Source: Paracoccaceae bacterium (GTDB lineage: Bacteria > Pseudomonadota > Alphaproteobacteria > Rhodobacterales > Rhodobacteraceae). From it: a stretch of DNA of 6,604 nucleotides. This document shows positions 1-6,415 of the stretch, in pieces (the first letter of the stretch is position 1; the number at the start of each line of letters is the position of its first letter). Where the stretch lies: contig SPLB01000109.1 in assembly GCA_004566265.1 (NCBI GenBank), positions 1-6,604 of the forward strand, in the 5' to 3' direction. The notes beneath the pieces were generated by a model, which saw nothing but the letters and a program-made list of their open reading frames with translations, did not search any database and had not been told where the DNA came from. Both the position numbers and the translations under genes were made by a program.

Positions 1-1
1 C

Positions 2-362
2 AAGCTGCGCGCCTCGCCCGCCAACCGCGCCGAGAGCTCGGAGTCCGGGGGAATGATCGAAGGGCACAGCGCCCGGCCGGGGCTGGCCCACAAAGCCTAT
101 GCCAGCAAGGCCAATCGCGAGCAGCTGCGCGGCAAGCATCGCGACGGGATCCTGCGCAAGGCCGCAGGGCACCGCCCGCTGCACGCCTCCTAGAAGAGGG
201 TCAAAAAGCGGATCTCCAAACGCCTCTTCGGTTTGCCCCGCGACCGCGATTTCGGGCAGGCTAAACCAAACGTCCAACTGGCGATGGTCGCAATCGGGCA
301 GAACCTGCTCAAGGCCGCAAACAAGATCACCTTCATCCCGCCCTCCCCCTGCAATCGCCTAA
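2..362 (+). pseudogene. Degraded IS5-family transposase, C-terminal part
   Basis: This is the C-terminal part of a DDE transposase of the IS5 family; its 5' end lies outside the window. Frame 2 shows family landmarks: SPANRAES near the left edge, KAYASKANR at 92-118, KHRDGILRKAA, KRISK at 206-220 and AIGQNLLKAANKI further on. Three lesions make it inactive. First, the usual A-D-K-(G/A)-Y motif carrying the second catalytic Asp reads A-H-K-A-Y (codon CAC at 89-91). Second, an in-frame TAG at 191-193 stands where relatives, as I recall them, have Glu. Third, about 13-14 residues between KRISK and RLFGL, which should contain the R..E..F..K motif with the catalytic Glu, are missing in frame (junction near 218-226). 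Frame 2 stays open to 484, but the ancestral stop was probably the TAA at 360-362 in frame 3, after Ala-Ile-Ala, implying a small indel in the C-rich tract before it. The family call is firm; the exact group is not. Confidence 0.85.
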
Positions 363-458
363 ACCGAAACGACAAAATCACTATGTCCGCTGAAACAACA
401 GCGGGGCGAGCGCGAGGCGCAAATCAAATCTCCAGCTCAAAATCACGCCCCGCGCAGA

Positions 459-477
459 GGTGTTACTTGGGAAATCC
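459..477 (+). repeat. Possible right terminal inverted repeat of the IS5-like remnant
   Basis: GGTGTTACTTGGGAAATCC lies about 100 bases after the probable ancestral transposase stop, where an IS5-family right end would fall. Read on the minus strand it begins GGATTTCCCAAGTAACACC, which resembles ends I associate with this family from memory. The partner left end is not in the window, so the repeat cannot be confirmed here. Confidence 0.35.
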
Positions 478-492
478 GGGATGAGGAAGGTT

Positions 493-585
493 TGAGCAGG
501 CGCGGTGCTGTGCTTCAGGGGACAGACTCTGATGGAGAGTCGAAATGGCCTTATCGTCCTGGCGGACCTGACCATTGGGATGTAA
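493..585 (+). pseudogene. Fragment of a second, different transposase
   Basis: Frame 1 reads AGAVLCFRGQTLMESRNGLI, then V-L-A-D-L-T-I-G-M and a TAA stop at 583-585. It fits a conserved segment of another DDE transposase group usually annotated as IS5-like, in which a pattern of the form LCF.GH.LMENR.GL(V/I)V..(D/E)LT..G recurs. About 30 residues remain. They are preceded by a stop (TGA 493-495) and followed by no recognisable continuation, so no functional protein is possible. It differs from the neighbouring IS5-type remnant: that fragment carries the KAYASKANR and AANKI motifs of another group. Assignment rests on recalled family consensus over a short stretch, hence moderate confidence. 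Confidence 0.55.
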
Positions 586-1014
586 ACGGCTTGTGTTTTG
601 CTTTTGTGGCTATGGACTTGAAATCACGCGGACTGTCTACCCCATGGCGCCGCGTGCAGCGGTCGTGGCCCAAGCGCGACACCTTGGGGTTCAAACGCCC
701 CGGCCACGGCCAAAAGATCATCCCGTGAGACCACAAGCGTTTTGGCGAAGCACTATGCAATGCAACCGTTTCCTGGGCCGGCGCCAGCATGTCCTGGAGC
801 CCATGCGGCCTGTGGGGATGGTCGCCCAAAATACACGTCGTTGCCGGATAAATCCGATCACTACGTCCGCGTCACCACAGCATTTCAATATGCTAGTGCC
901 AATGTGTTGGGCGAAGCTGAAGCGCATAAAATTCTGCGCCCTTGGGGTAGGATCTCGAGAGACAAGGCCGGGCACAGCTGTGTACCCAGCCGTGCCTTGA
1001 TCGACAACTGCGGA
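586..1014. other. 429-base stretch without a supportable gene
   Basis: Several open frames cross this stretch on both strands, but none gives a protein I recognise. They show runs of Pro, Arg, Cys and Trp typical of chance reading of G+C-rich DNA, and none has a convincing ribosome binding site. I found no tRNA, repeat array or clear promoter. It lies between transposase fragments and the 3' end of the thiolase gene, so it is probably decayed insertion debris or an ordinary intergenic tail. A hairpin near its right end is listed separately. Confidence 0.5.
963..999 (-). terminator. Hairpin just downstream of the thiolase gene (weak terminator candidate)
   Basis: CAAGGC at 963-968 pairs with GCCTTG at 994-999. 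Inside lies the perfect 10-base palindrome CACAGCTGTG at 973-982, so a branched or alternative hairpin can form 15 bases past the thiolase stop. No T-run follows on the minus strand, so a classical intrinsic terminator is not supported. It could be a transcript 3'-end stabiliser or chance. Confidence 0.3.
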
Positions 1015-2190
1015 TCAGAGCGTTTCAATTGCAATGGCAATTCCCTGTCCGCCACCGATGCACATCGTGATAATTGCACGTTTGCCGCCAATGCGCTCCA
1101 GTTCATAAAGCGCCTTTACCGTGATGATCACCCCGGTTGCCCCCACCGGATGCCCCAGAGCAATCGCACCGCCATTCGGGTTTACGACAGCTGGGTCCAG
1201 TCCCAGAACCTTATTCACCGCGAGAGCTTGAGATGCAAAAGCTTCATTGGATTCAATGATATCAAAGTCACTGACCTGCAAACCGGTTTTCTCTAGCAGC
1301 TTTCGAACCGCTGGGACGGGACCAATGCCCATGACCTCGGGACGGACGCCGGCATGCGCATACCCCAAGACGCGCGCCCTTGGTTTCAGACCCGCTTTTT
1401 CTGCTGCAGCAGCCCGGGCCAACACCAGTGCTGCGGCGCCGTCGTTGATGCCGCTGGCATTGCCAGCGGTGACGCGGCCGTCTTTCTGGAACACAGGGCG
1501 TAGGCCTGCCAGTGCCTCGGCTGTGGTGGCCTTGGGGTGTTCGTCAACCTCAAACGGTACAAGGTCACGCTTCACCTTTACCTCTACGGGGGTGATTTGC
1601 TTTTTGAAATATCCCGCCTCAATTGCTGCGGCTGTGCGCTGCTGGCTGGTTAGCGCGAAGGCGTCCATCTGTTCACGGGTGATGCCGTGTTCATCCGCCA
1701 CATTTTCCGCCGTGACACCCATGTGGCCCGTACCAAAAGGGCAGTTCAGCGCGCCCAGCATCATATCAAGCGACTTTACATCACCCATTTTCTGTCCCCA
1801 GCGGGCGTTCTGCATAATGTAGGGGCTGCGGGACATGTTTTCCGACCCTGCGGTCATCGCGAAGTCCGCATCGCCCAACATAAGAGACTGAATACCTGAC
1901 ACAATTGCCTGCGCGCCAGACCCGCACAGGCGGTTCACGCTCATTGCAGGTGTGGTTTCAGGGATGCCCGCCTGCATTGCCGCAACCCGTCCCACATACA
2001 TGTCGCGGGGTTCGGTATTGATCACGTGACCAAAGACCACGTGGCCGATCTGGCCGCCTTCTACACCCGAGCGTTCCAGCGCGGCTTTGGTGACCGCAGT
2101 GCCCAGATCAATGGGGCTTGTTTGCGCAAGCGCGCCACCAAATGTGCCAATGGCCGTGCGGGCCCCGTCCAGAATCACAATATCGCTCAT
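1015..2190 (-). CDS. bktB: Acetyl-CoA C-acyltransferase (BktB-like beta-ketothiolase)
   Basis: This 391-residue cytosolic thiolase should catalyse reversible Claisen condensation of acetyl-CoA with acetyl- or short acyl-CoA, as used in short-chain beta-oxidation, acetoacetyl-CoA formation or polyhydroxyalkanoate supply. The active site is complete: nucleophilic Cys89 in NRLCGSG, Asn315 in NEAFA, His347 in GGAIALGHPVGATG and Cys377 in MCIGGGQG. Length matches the family (about 390-394). The sequence GTFGG near residue 15, TEPRDMY-GRVAA at 59-71 and the DMMLGAL...HMGVTAENVA region resemble Ralstonia BktB more than generic PhaA. This is from memory, so substrate range and symbol are tentative. 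The ATG at 2190 is well supported by a strong AGGAGGGAG (minus strand, 2194-2202) three bases upstream. The gene diverges from the HTH-cupin regulator across 209 bases, so shared control is possible. Downstream are only transposase remnants. Confidence 0.95.
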   Translation of the reverse strand: MSDIVILDGARTAIGTFGGALAQTSPIDLGTAVTKAALERSGVEGGQIGHVVFGHVINTEPRDMYVGRVAAMQAGIPETTPAMSVNRLCGSGAQAIVSGIQSLMLGDADFAMTAGSENMSRSPYIMQNARWGQKMGDVKSLDMMLGALNCPFGTGHMGVTAENVADEHGITREQMDAFALTSQQRTAAAIEAGYFKKQITPVEVKVKRDLVPFEVDEHPKATTAEALAGLRPVFQKDGRVTAGNASGINDGAAALVLARAAAAEKAGLKPRARVLGYAHAGVRPEVMGIGPVPAVRKLLEKTGLQVSDFDIIESNEAFASQALAVNKVLGLDPAVVNPNGGAIALGHPVGATGVIITVKALYELERIGGKRAIITMCIGGGQGIAIAIETL

Positions 2191-2202
2191 ATTCTCCCTC
2201 CT

Positions 2203-2399
2203 AATATCGATTTGGCATCAGTATGACCGCAGGCTCCCGAGCTGTCTGCGCGAACGTTCCGTCACCAAGAGCTGCCAAGTTTGGGAGTGTTTTCCGAACG
2301 GCAAGCGAGCATCCATCATACACCGGATCTTGACCCTTAGCCCCGGCAAACTGCAATGCACATTTGACAACGGTCACAGATGGGCGCAGAGCGTTTTTT
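2203..2399. promoter_or_regulatory. Divergent intergenic region between thiolase and regulator genes
   Basis: This spacer must hold the start signals of both divergent genes. The thiolase ribosome binding site lies at its left edge (2194-2202). I see no convincing -35/-10 pair for either strand. A TTGACA at 2364-2369 lacks a good -10 at the right spacing before the regulator start. TATGAT on the minus strand (2315-2320) has only a TTGCCG 23 bases upstream, which is too far. A perfect 8-base palindrome GAACGTTC occurs near 2250, but is too short to call an operator. Confidence 0.35.
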
Positions 2400-2966
2400 A
2401 TGACCGACCATGCTGATGATATCCTGACTCTGCTGCCCTCCCGCCTAAAGGAGGCTCGCCGCGCACAGGGGCTGAGCCTTGAAACCGTCGCAAACCTATC
2501 GGGCGTTTCACGTTCGATGGTAAGCCAGATCGAACGCGGGGAAAGCTCTCCGACAATTGCGACACTTTGGAACCTTACCCGCGCGCTACAGGTCGATTTC
2601 GCAGGCCTATTGGAAAATGGCGAAGCCCGCGACCGAATTGACATCCTGCGAGCGGGCCAGGTGCCGATGATCGAAAACCGTTCCAAGGGCTGTCGGATTA
2701 TGATCCTGTCGCCCCCGGAAGATGCCGGCGGCCACGAGGTGTACGACATTCGCCTTGATTCGGGAGCCGAGCTTGACAGTCAGCCACACGGGGCAGGCAC
2801 AATGGAGCAGCTAACGGTCTTGGAAGGCCTGGTCACGGTATTTTCCGGCACCGCATCAGAAAGGCTTTCACCTGGCGATACAGCGCGATACGCAGCGGAT
2901 GTTACTCATAAAATTGTAACCACCGAGGGCCCGGCGCGGGTCTTTCTGATTGTCAAATCCAGCTAA
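2400..2966 (+). CDS. HTH-XRE/cupin transcriptional regulator
   Basis: This 188-residue protein has the two-domain plan of XRE-cupin regulators. An N-terminal Cro/CI-type helix-turn-helix spans about residues 13-71, with the recognition region SGVSRSMVSQIERGESSPTI. A C-terminal cupin barrel spans about 110-186, with candidate metal or ligand residues His130, Glu136 and His170 and the typical VLEG...LSPGDTARYAAD...H pattern. Such proteins usually repress or activate neighbouring metabolic genes in response to a small molecule bound by the cupin. Here kbl-tdh follow on the same strand after 142 bases, so local control of threonine breakdown is a reasonable inference; the divergent thiolase is another possible target. 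I chose the ATG at 2400. The frame is open back to a TTG at 2364, but neither start has a clear Shine-Dalgarno and family proteins begin shortly before the HTH. The effector is unknown. Confidence 0.9.
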   Translation: MTDHADDILTLLPSRLKEARRAQGLSLETVANLSGVSRSMVSQIERGESSPTIATLWNLTRALQVDFAGLLENGEARDRIDILRAGQVPMIENRSKGCRIMILSPPEDAGGHEVYDIRLDSGAELDSQPHGAGTMEQLTVLEGLVTVFSGTASERLSPGDTARYAADVTHKIVTTEGPARVFLIVKSS

Positions 2967-3097
2967 TCCACTGCGGTGTGTTTCGACCGGGAGCCTTCCT
3001 TCTAAATATCGTCCTCAATGATAGAATTTTTATCCACAATGTCGCAATCCGACTTTACGGAATAAAATCCAATATGCCAGAAATCTTGTGAATCAAC
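2967..3097 (+). promoter_or_regulatory. AT-richer leader upstream of kbl-tdh, probable promoter/operator region
   Basis: The gap between the regulator stop and kbl is noticeably more AT-rich than the flanking genes, especially 3001-3075, as expected of a promoter. No terminator is visible after the regulator, so read-through into kbl is also possible. Two related 12-base words lie in opposite orientation: GAATTTTTATCC at 3024-3035, and GGAATAAAATCC at 3059-3070, whose complement GGATTTTATTCC matches the first at 9 of 12 positions. They could be a paired operator, but this is a weak pattern. TAGAAT (3022-3027) and TAAAAT (3063-3068) are possible -10 boxes, without good -35 partners. Confidence 0.35.
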
Positions 3098-3101
3098 GGA
3101 G
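3098..3101 (+). promoter_or_regulatory. Ribosome binding site deciding the kbl start
   Basis: GGAG sits seven bases before the ATG at 3109. This argues against the in-frame GTG at 3088, which would put this motif inside the coding region and add a seven-residue extension (MNQRRTS) before the usual Kbl N-terminus. Confidence 0.7.
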
Positions 3102-3108
3102 AACCTCC

Positions 3109-4293
3109 ATGGCCACACAGTTTCTGAACCACATTTCCGAGACCCTCACTCAGATCGAAGCAGACGGTCTTTACAAGCGCGAGCGAATGATCACATCCGC
3201 GCAGGCCGGCACCATCAAGGTCGGCACGCGTGACGTCATCAACCTCTGCGCCAACAACTATCTTGGTCTGGCAGATCACCCAGATCTGATTGCAGCCGCC
3301 AAAGGGGTCATGGACGACAAAGGCTTTGGAATGGCATCGGTCCGCTTTATCTGCGGCACACAGGATCTGCACCGTACCTTGGAACAGAAGCTGGCGAAGT
3401 TCCTCGGCAAAGAGGATTCCATCCTTTTTGCGGCCTGCTTTGACGCCAATGGCGGTCTCTTCGAACCTCTGCTGACTGCGGAAGATGCAATCATTTCTGA
3501 CAGCCTGAACCACGCATCCATCATCGATGGTATCCGCCTGTGTAAGGCACAGCGTTATCGCTATGCCAACAACGATATGGATGATCTGGAAACCAAGTTG
3601 AAAGAGGCACGCGCTGCGGGTGCCCGTCACATCATGATCGCCACAGATGGCGTATTCTCAATGGATGGGTATCTGGCGAACCTGCCCGCAGTGCGCGCGC
3701 TCGCGGATAAATATGAAGCGATTGTCATGGTCGATGACTGCCACGCCACCGGCTTCATGGGGCCGCGCGGTGCGGGCACGCCCGATCATTTTGGCGTTGA
3801 TATCGACATTATGACCGGCACGCTGGGCAAGGCCATGGGTGGGTCGATCGGCGGCTATATCGCCGGGCCGCAACCCGTTATTGACCTGCTGCGCCAGCGC
3901 GCAAGGCCCTATCTGTTCTCGAACTCTTTGCCGCCAGCCATTGTGGCTGCGGGGATCGAGGCAATTCGTCTGGTTGAGGAAGGCGATGCTCTGCGTGCGC
4001 AACTGGTCGAGAACGCGAAGTTCTGGCGTGAGGGCCTGAGCAACCTTGGCTTTGAGCTTCTGCCAGGTGAACATCCGATCATTCCCGTTATGCTGGGTGA
4101 CGCAAAACTGGCGCAATCGATGGCGGCGGCCTTGTTTGAAGAAGGTGTTTATGTCTCTGGCTTCTTCTTCCCTGTGGTTCCCAAGGGACAAGCCCGCATT
4201 CGCACGCAGATGAATGCCGCCCTTACCCGCGAGGAACTGACCCGTGCGCTGAACGCCTTTGAGGTGGCCGGCAAGGCTTGTGGAGTGATCTGA
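3109..4293 (+). CDS. kbl: Glycine C-acetyltransferase (2-amino-3-ketobutyrate CoA ligase)
   Basis: Kbl is a PLP enzyme of the alpha-oxoamine synthase family. It cleaves 2-amino-3-ketobutyrate, made by Tdh, with CoA to give glycine and acetyl-CoA in the cytosol. The 394-residue product is close to the 398 of E. coli Kbl. Visible landmarks are [14 protein letters not shown] at 45-58, the [11 protein letters not shown] substrate/PLP loop at 77-88, [10 protein letters not shown] with His135 stacking on PLP, the DGVFSMDG motif at 180-187, [11 protein letters not shown] with Asp209 and His212, and the Schiff-base lysine Lys241 in [10 protein letters not shown]. All the expected catalytic positions are present. 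The residue pattern through [14 protein letters not shown] fits Kbl better than HemA, BioF or SPT, and the tdh partner one base downstream settles the identity. A promoter is probably in the AT-rich gap upstream, and the HTH-cupin protein is the likely regulator (inference). Confidence 0.97.
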   Translation: MATQFLNHISETLTQIEADGLYKRERMITSAQAGTIKVGTRDVINLCANNYLGLADHPDLIAAAKGVMDDKGFGMASVRFICGTQDLHRTLEQKLAKFLGKEDSILFAACFDANGGLFEPLLTAEDAIISDSLNHASIIDGIRLCKAQRYRYANNDMDDLETKLKEARAAGARHIMIATDGVFSMDGYLANLPAVRALADKYEAIVMVDDCHATGFMGPRGAGTPDHFGVDIDIMTGTLGKAMGGSIGGYIAGPQPVIDLLRQRARPYLFSNSLPPAIVAAGIEAIRLVEEGDALRAQLVENAKFWREGLSNLGFELLPGEHPIIPVMLGDAKLAQSMAAALFEEGVYVSGFFFPVVPKGQARIRTQMNAALTREELTRALNAFEVAGKACGVI

Positions 4294-4294
4294 T

Positions 4295-5335
4295 ATGCTA
4301 CCCAACACAATGAAAGCTCTGGAAAAATCAAAGCCAGAGGAAGGCCTTTGGATGGTGCAGGCTCCGGTGCCGGAAATCGGGCCGGACGAGGTGCTGATCA
4401 AGGTCAACAAGACCGGTATCTGCGGTACGGACATTCACATTTGGAACTGGGACGAATGGGCGGCCTCCACCGTACCGACACCGATGATCACCGGGCATGA
4501 ATTCGCCGGCGAGATCGTAGAGCTTGGGTCGGATGTAACCGGTCTAAAGGTCGGTCAGCGCTGTTCTGGCGAAGGCCATCTGGTGGAATATGACAGTCGC
4601 CAGTCGCGGTCTGGTAAGTTCCATCTGGATCCCGGCACCCGTGGAATTGGCGTCAATGAACAAGGGGCGTTTGCGCAATACCTGCGGTTGCCTGCCTTCA
4701 ATGTGGTACCCCTGCCGGATGATATTCCAGATGAAATCGGAGCGATTCTCGACCCGCTTGGCAATGCGGTCCATACCGCGCTGAGCTTTGATCTGCTGGG
4801 GGAAGACGTACTGATCACTGGCGCGGGCCCAATTGGCATTATGGCAGCAGCGGTAGCGCGCCATGCCTCAGCTCGCAATGTGGTCATTACGGACATCAAT
4901 CCCGACCGCCTGGCGCTCGCGGAAACCGTCGCAAATGTGCGTACGGTCAATGTCGCCAAAGAAGATCTTAATGATGTGAAACACGAGTTGGGCCTGAAAG
5001 AAGGGTTCGACGTAGGTCTTGAGATGTCGGGCAATCAGATCGCATTGGACCAGATGGTCGAAAACCTTGTGATGGGTGGCAAGATCGCGCTTTTGGGCAT
5101 TCCGCCGGGCAAATCCCCCGTAGATTGGTCCCGCATTGTGTTCAAGGCTATCACGATCAAGGGCGTTTATGGCCGCGAGATGTTTGAAACTTGGTACAAG
5201 ATGATTGCCATGCTGCAAAACGGGCTGGACGTCAGCAAAGTGATCACCCATCGCTTTGCTGTGGACGAGTTCAAAGATGGCTTTTCGGCTATGAAATCGG
5301 GACAAAGCGGCAAAGTTGTCCTCGACTGGACATGA
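4295..5335 (+). CDS. tdh: L-threonine 3-dehydrogenase lacking the structural-zinc cysteines
   Basis: Tdh, a cytosolic zinc-dependent medium-chain dehydrogenase, oxidises L-threonine with NAD+ to 2-amino-3-ketobutyrate, the substrate of Kbl. The product has 346 residues from the ATG at 4295; starting at Met6 (4310) gives 341, exactly the E. coli length and start (MKAL), so Met6 is a real alternative. A GGAG at 4282-4285 suits 4295. Visible landmarks are catalytic-zinc ligands Cys43 (ICGTD) and His68-Glu69 (GHE), [10 protein letters not shown] before the Rossmann loop GAGPIG (176-181), Asp200 in ITDIN for NAD+ ribose, and the [11 protein letters not shown] signature. The odd feature is the structural-zinc lobe: the four positions matching E. 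coli Cys93, 96, 99 and 107 are Glu98, Ser101, Ser104 and Asp112. The frame is clean there, so this is not a sequencing frameshift. One base separates the gene from kbl, indicating co-transcription. Confidence 0.96.
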   Translation: MLPNTMKALEKSKPEEGLWMVQAPVPEIGPDEVLIKVNKTGICGTDIHIWNWDEWAASTVPTPMITGHEFAGEIVELGSDVTGLKVGQRCSGEGHLVEYDSRQSRSGKFHLDPGTRGIGVNEQGAFAQYLRLPAFNVVPLPDDIPDEIGAILDPLGNAVHTALSFDLLGEDVLITGAGPIGIMAAAVARHASARNVVITDINPDRLALAETVANVRTVNVAKEDLNDVKHELGLKEGFDVGLEMSGNQIALDQMVENLVMGGKIALLGIPPGKSPVDWSRIVFKAITIKGVYGREMFETWYKMIAMLQNGLDVSKVITHRFAVDEFKDGFSAMKSGQSGKVVLDWT

Positions 5336-5352
5336 AGTAATCGCTTTTGGCC

Positions 5353-5400
5353 AAATAAAAAAAGGGTGAGCAGGCCACATGGGACAAAGGCCTGCCCACC
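5353..5400 (-). terminator. Intrinsic terminator of the phosphoesterase gene, shared hairpin with tdh end
   Basis: GGTGAGCAGGCC (5365-5376) pairs with GGCCTGCCCACC (5389-5400), 11 of 12 positions, around a 12-base loop. On the minus strand the hairpin is followed by a near-continuous T-run (complement of the A-rich 5353-5363), a textbook intrinsic terminator for the leftward phosphoesterase transcript, about 160 bases past its stop. For rightward tdh transcripts the hairpin lies 30 bases past the stop but has no T-run after it, so it would act poorly in that direction. Confidence 0.8.
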
Positions 5401-5507
5401 AGAAAGAACCATGGGCACACAAATTCCGGCTGTTTCACCGGTCTATTGAAACTCAACAAAAAGCCGCTCAACCAAGGATGAACAAAATCAGCTCTAGGTT
5501 GATAATA

Positions 5508-5522
5508 GGCGCTGACCGCGCC
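5508..5522 (-). repeat. Small GC hairpin 3' of the phosphoesterase gene
   Basis: GGCGC (5508-5512) and GCGCC (5518-5522) form a perfect five-pair stem with a five-base loop, 37 bases past the phosphoesterase stop. No T-run follows on the minus strand. It may only stabilise the transcript end, or be chance in G+C-rich DNA. Confidence 0.25.
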
Positions 5523-5558
5523 GATCTCAAATGAAAATCGCTTAGATTTCTGTGAGAC

Positions 5559-6293
5559 TCATGAATCCCTTACCATCGGCTCGCGCCCCGTGGGGGACAG
5601 AAGCTCCACATCCGCGCCTTCAAACACAGCCGCACGCAGCGCACGGCCATAGGCCGCGCCACCATCAAGATCGACGCGATTGCCAAAATGCACCGGTTGC
5701 TCCAACGCGGTGTGGCCATGTACCACCAGCCACGGAAAGCTGCCGCGGTGTTCAAGAAAACCGTCTCGTATCCAAACAAGGTCGTCTTCGCTTTGATCCT
5801 CAAGTGCGACACCCGGCCGGAGACCCGCGTGAACAAACAAGAGCTCGTTTTCTTGGAAATAAGGTTTCAGGCCACGTAAAAATGCGATGTGGCCCTGCGG
5901 CACCGCAGCCTTAGCTTTGGCGTGAAGGTCTTCAAAACGGATATCACTCGGAACATCAATGCCATAAGAGGCCAGCGTAGCCACCCCGCCGATTCGGTCA
6001 TGCAACCAGTGATAGCCCATCCACAAATGGGGATCATGGCGTGGCTCATCCTCAAGGAACCACTCGAACATCCGGTCGTGATTGCCTTTGAGACAAATCC
6101 AGTTCCGCCCTTCTACCAGACCACGCGCCAGATGTTCTATGACCCCTCGGCTGTCAGGGCCACGGTCCACATAATCGCCCAGAAAGACAATCCGCGCGTC
6201 CTTGCCGCCATCGGATTCGATGAGGGCGATCTGTTCGAGCAGTTGGTCAAGATGGCCGTGGGTGTCGCCAATTGCATAAATGGGTCTATTCAT
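5559..6293 (-). CDS. Metallophosphoesterase, PPP serine/threonine phosphatase-like
   Basis: This 244-residue cytosolic protein has the full metal-binding signature of the PPP phosphoesterase superfamily: GDTHGH at 9-14, GDYVDRGPDS at 39-48, GNHD at 70-73, a His155 (HAG) and HGHT at 192-195. These residues bind two metal ions and position water for phosphate-ester hydrolysis. Size and motif spacing suit bacterial protein phosphatases of the lambda/PrpA type or ApaH-like diadenosine tetraphosphatases; the sequence alone does not decide between them, so no symbol is given. There is no signal peptide or membrane segment. The start at 6293 is favoured because AGAAGGA lies nine bases upstream and the protein then begins MNRPIYAIGDTHGH as in relatives; the frame is open back to 6341 but the extra residues look unconserved. 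It lies on the same strand downstream of serA, but a probable terminator separates them. It converges with tdh. Confidence 0.92.
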   Translation of the reverse strand: MNRPIYAIGDTHGHLDQLLEQIALIESDGGKDARIVFLGDYVDRGPDSRGVIEHLARGLVEGRNWICLKGNHDRMFEWFLEDEPRHDPHLWMGYHWLHDRIGGVATLASYGIDVPSDIRFEDLHAKAKAAVPQGHIAFLRGLKPYFQENELLFVHAGLRPGVALEDQSEDDLVWIRDGFLEHRGSFPWLVVHGHTALEQPVHFGNRVDLDGGAAYGRALRAAVFEGADVELLSPTGREPMVRDS

Positions 6294-6302
6294 GTCACGT
6301 TG

Positions 6303-6309
6303 TCCTTCT
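6303..6309 (-). promoter_or_regulatory. Ribosome binding site deciding the phosphoesterase start
   Basis: On the minus strand AGAAGGA stands nine bases before the ATG whose first base is 6293. It supports that start over the in-frame upstream Met at 6341, which would add 16 residues before the conserved N-terminus. Confidence 0.6.
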
Positions 6310-6364
6310 TCGACAGCCGAACAGAGTGTTAGCGCCCCCATGTGTCCTTGGCATATCGAGACGC

Positions 6365-6390
6365 AAAAGGTCCGCCGGTTGTGGCGAACC
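6365..6390 (-). terminator. Probable intrinsic terminator of serA
   Basis: On the minus strand GGTTCGCC pairs with GGCGGACC (plus positions 6383-6390 and 6369-6376), eight pairs including one G-U, around a six-base loop, followed by TTTT (complement of 6365-6368). It begins about 25 bases past the serA stop, a typical place. The T-run is short, so some read-through toward the phosphoesterase is possible. Confidence 0.6.
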
Positions 6391-6415
6391 CATGCAGTAT
6401 TGCAGTTTATTGCGT

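Larger units (their letters stand above)
1..477 (+). mobile_element. Remnant of an IS5-family insertion sequence (right part)
   Basis: The transposase remnant, its roughly 100-base 3' non-coding tail and a possible right terminal repeat together look like the right-hand part of a dead IS5-family element. The left end is outside the window, so length, target duplication and the matching left repeat cannot be checked. The right boundary is set tentatively at 477, the end of the sequence GGTGTTACTTGGGAAATCC. Beyond it the sequence matches a different transposase, which suits a boundary close to this point. Confidence 0.6.

Noticed and set aside
575..1000. 141-residue plus-strand open frame
   Set aside because: The composition looks like chance reading, with no recognisable domain; it begins inside the transposase fragment in another frame.
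742..1296. 184-residue plus-strand open frame overlapping the thiolase 3' end
   Set aside because: Its right half is antisense to the clearly real thiolase gene, the left half has no family resemblance, and no ribosome binding site is visible.
2364..2369. TTGACA as a -35 box for the regulator
   Set aside because: No acceptable -10 hexamer at 16-18 bases; the next AT-rich run is already at the ATG.
2364..2399. TTG start extending the regulator by 12 residues
   Set aside because: Rare start, no Shine-Dalgarno, and the added residues are not part of the HTH-cupin plan.
2201..2749. 182-residue minus-strand open frame over the regulator
   Set aside because: Antisense shadow of the HTH-cupin coding region, with no domain of its own.
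3658..4434. 258-residue minus-strand open frame opposite kbl
   Set aside because: Shadow of kbl and the start of tdh; both sense proteins have full catalytic motifs.
4586..4630. Frameshift or sequencing error as the cause of the missing Tdh cysteines
   Set aside because: Flanking residues keep alignment with E. coli Tdh with a constant offset of five on both sides, so no indel is present.
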